Origin: Vibrio hangzhouensis
GTDB lineage: Bacteria; Pseudomonadota; Gammaproteobacteria; Enterobacterales; Vibrionaceae
Reading direction: 5' to 3'
NCBI RefSeq assembly: GCF_900107935.1
Contig: NZ_FNVG01000004.1
Span: forward strand, 202,567-266,566
DNA length: 64,000 bases
The translations under genes were made by a program, and so were the position numbers. The notes below the pieces were generated by a model, which did no database searches, had not been told where the DNA came from, and saw nothing but the letters and a program-made list of their open reading frames with translations. Below are positions 63,705 through 64,000 of the stretch, piece after piece; the first letter of the stretch is position 1, and each line of letters begins with the position of its first letter.

Positions 63705-64000
63705 TTAGAATTTCCAGGACACACCCAGATCCACACCCACGCCGACATCCACGCCATCTTTAAACTTGACTTCTGGCGTTGCAAACAAGTCCACGTCCAG
63801 ATTTTTCACGGGCTCCCAACGCAAACCAACCGGTGCGTGAACGTCCACTCGCTCACTGTTCCAGTTATAACCCACACCACCTTCAACAAACCAGCTCAGG
63901 TTATGTTCTTGCGAAATCGGCTGTTGTAAAAACGCCATGCCACCATTAACGTAGTTATCGTTCACACCAATGATAATGTTATCAAACTGGAATGTAAGAC
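63705..64000 (-). CDS. Outer-membrane beta-barrel protein, C-terminal part
   Basis: The frame is open to the window edge, and about 98 C-terminal residues are visible. Strands alternate (LTFQFDNIIIGVNDNYV, WFVEGGVGYNWNSERVDV, VGLRWEPVKNLDVDLFATPE, GVDVGVGVDLGVSWKF) and the chain ends in Phe, as barrels do. The start lies beyond the window. A GTG at 63965 is not a credible start, because coding sequence continues upstream. It might serve sialate entry, given its neighbours, but that is a guess. Confidence 0.6.
   Translation of the reverse strand, partial: LTFQFDNIIIGVNDNYVNGGMAFLQQPISQEHNLSWFVEGGVGYNWNSERVDVHAPVGLRWEPVKNLDVDLFATPEVKFKDGVDVGVGVDLGVSWKF

Overview
The window looks like a piece of a Vibrio-type gammaproteobacterial chromosome. 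The reasons are a moderate GC content, TRAP-type sialic acid uptake (SiaPQM) beside nanA/nanEK/nagA, torCA, Vibrio-like integron attC sites and a tRNA-Leu(GAG). No rRNA, CRISPR array, prophage or integrase gene is visible. Family names come from reading the translations; no database search was run.

Layout. 1-3.6 kb: the truncated C-terminus of a transposase-like gene, a DMT permease, and a DUF3302/HlyD pair. 3.7-9.1 kb: torCA (TMAO/S-oxide respiration), a secreted glutathione peroxidase and a DnaJ-like co-chaperone. 9.1-9.85 kb: a long stretch without a convincing gene but with hairpins and an orphan terminator. 9.85-17.8 kb: glgC, then a glycyl radical enzyme (GRE) with its activase, a GntR regulator and a fructose-family PTS EIIABC; FNR-like sites and a shared candidate GntR operator tie the locus together. 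17.8-22.3 kb: a beta-barrel protein, a DUF1989-like gene with a small membrane protein and a divergent LysR gene, then yghU under a perfect TetR-type palindrome.

22.6-26.4 kb: small genes all on the minus strand, separated by four attC-like sites with no integrase in the window; this reads as an integrase-less cassette cluster (CALIN). 27-31.2 kb: a CurA-like reductase with LysR, an NfsB-like nitroreductase, a universal stress protein, and a TetR gene whose promoter carries the same TTGAAC-N4-GTTCAA operator as yghU. 31.5-35.8 kb: an RND efflux adaptor and pump.

35.8-46.4 kb: tRNA-Leu, a second orphan membrane-protein/HlyD pair, a KdgM-like barrel, a PD-(D/E)XK nuclease-like gene between ~212-bp direct repeats, a glycine-zipper protein, an orphan RND permease whose proton-relay Asp and Lys are replaced (DA instead of DD, Arg instead of Lys), and two sub-50-codon genes. 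47.4-52.4 kb: a LysR-controlled operon whose products all carry export signals (two barrels, an MBL-fold hydrolase related to GntH-type proteins, two small periplasmic proteins); its function is not known to me.

53.2-63.5 kb: a complete sialic acid catabolic cluster. nagA-nanK-nanE run leftward and siaPQM-nanA-nanR-nanM-nanM2 rightward from a control region with a long inverted repeat that fits a NanR operator. The two mutarotase genes are tandem, one secreted and one without a signal peptide. The window ends inside another beta-barrel gene.

The best candidates for undescribed biology are the GRE/PTS locus, the exported MBL operon, the relay-altered RND protein, the repeat-flanked nuclease and the integrase-less cassette cluster.
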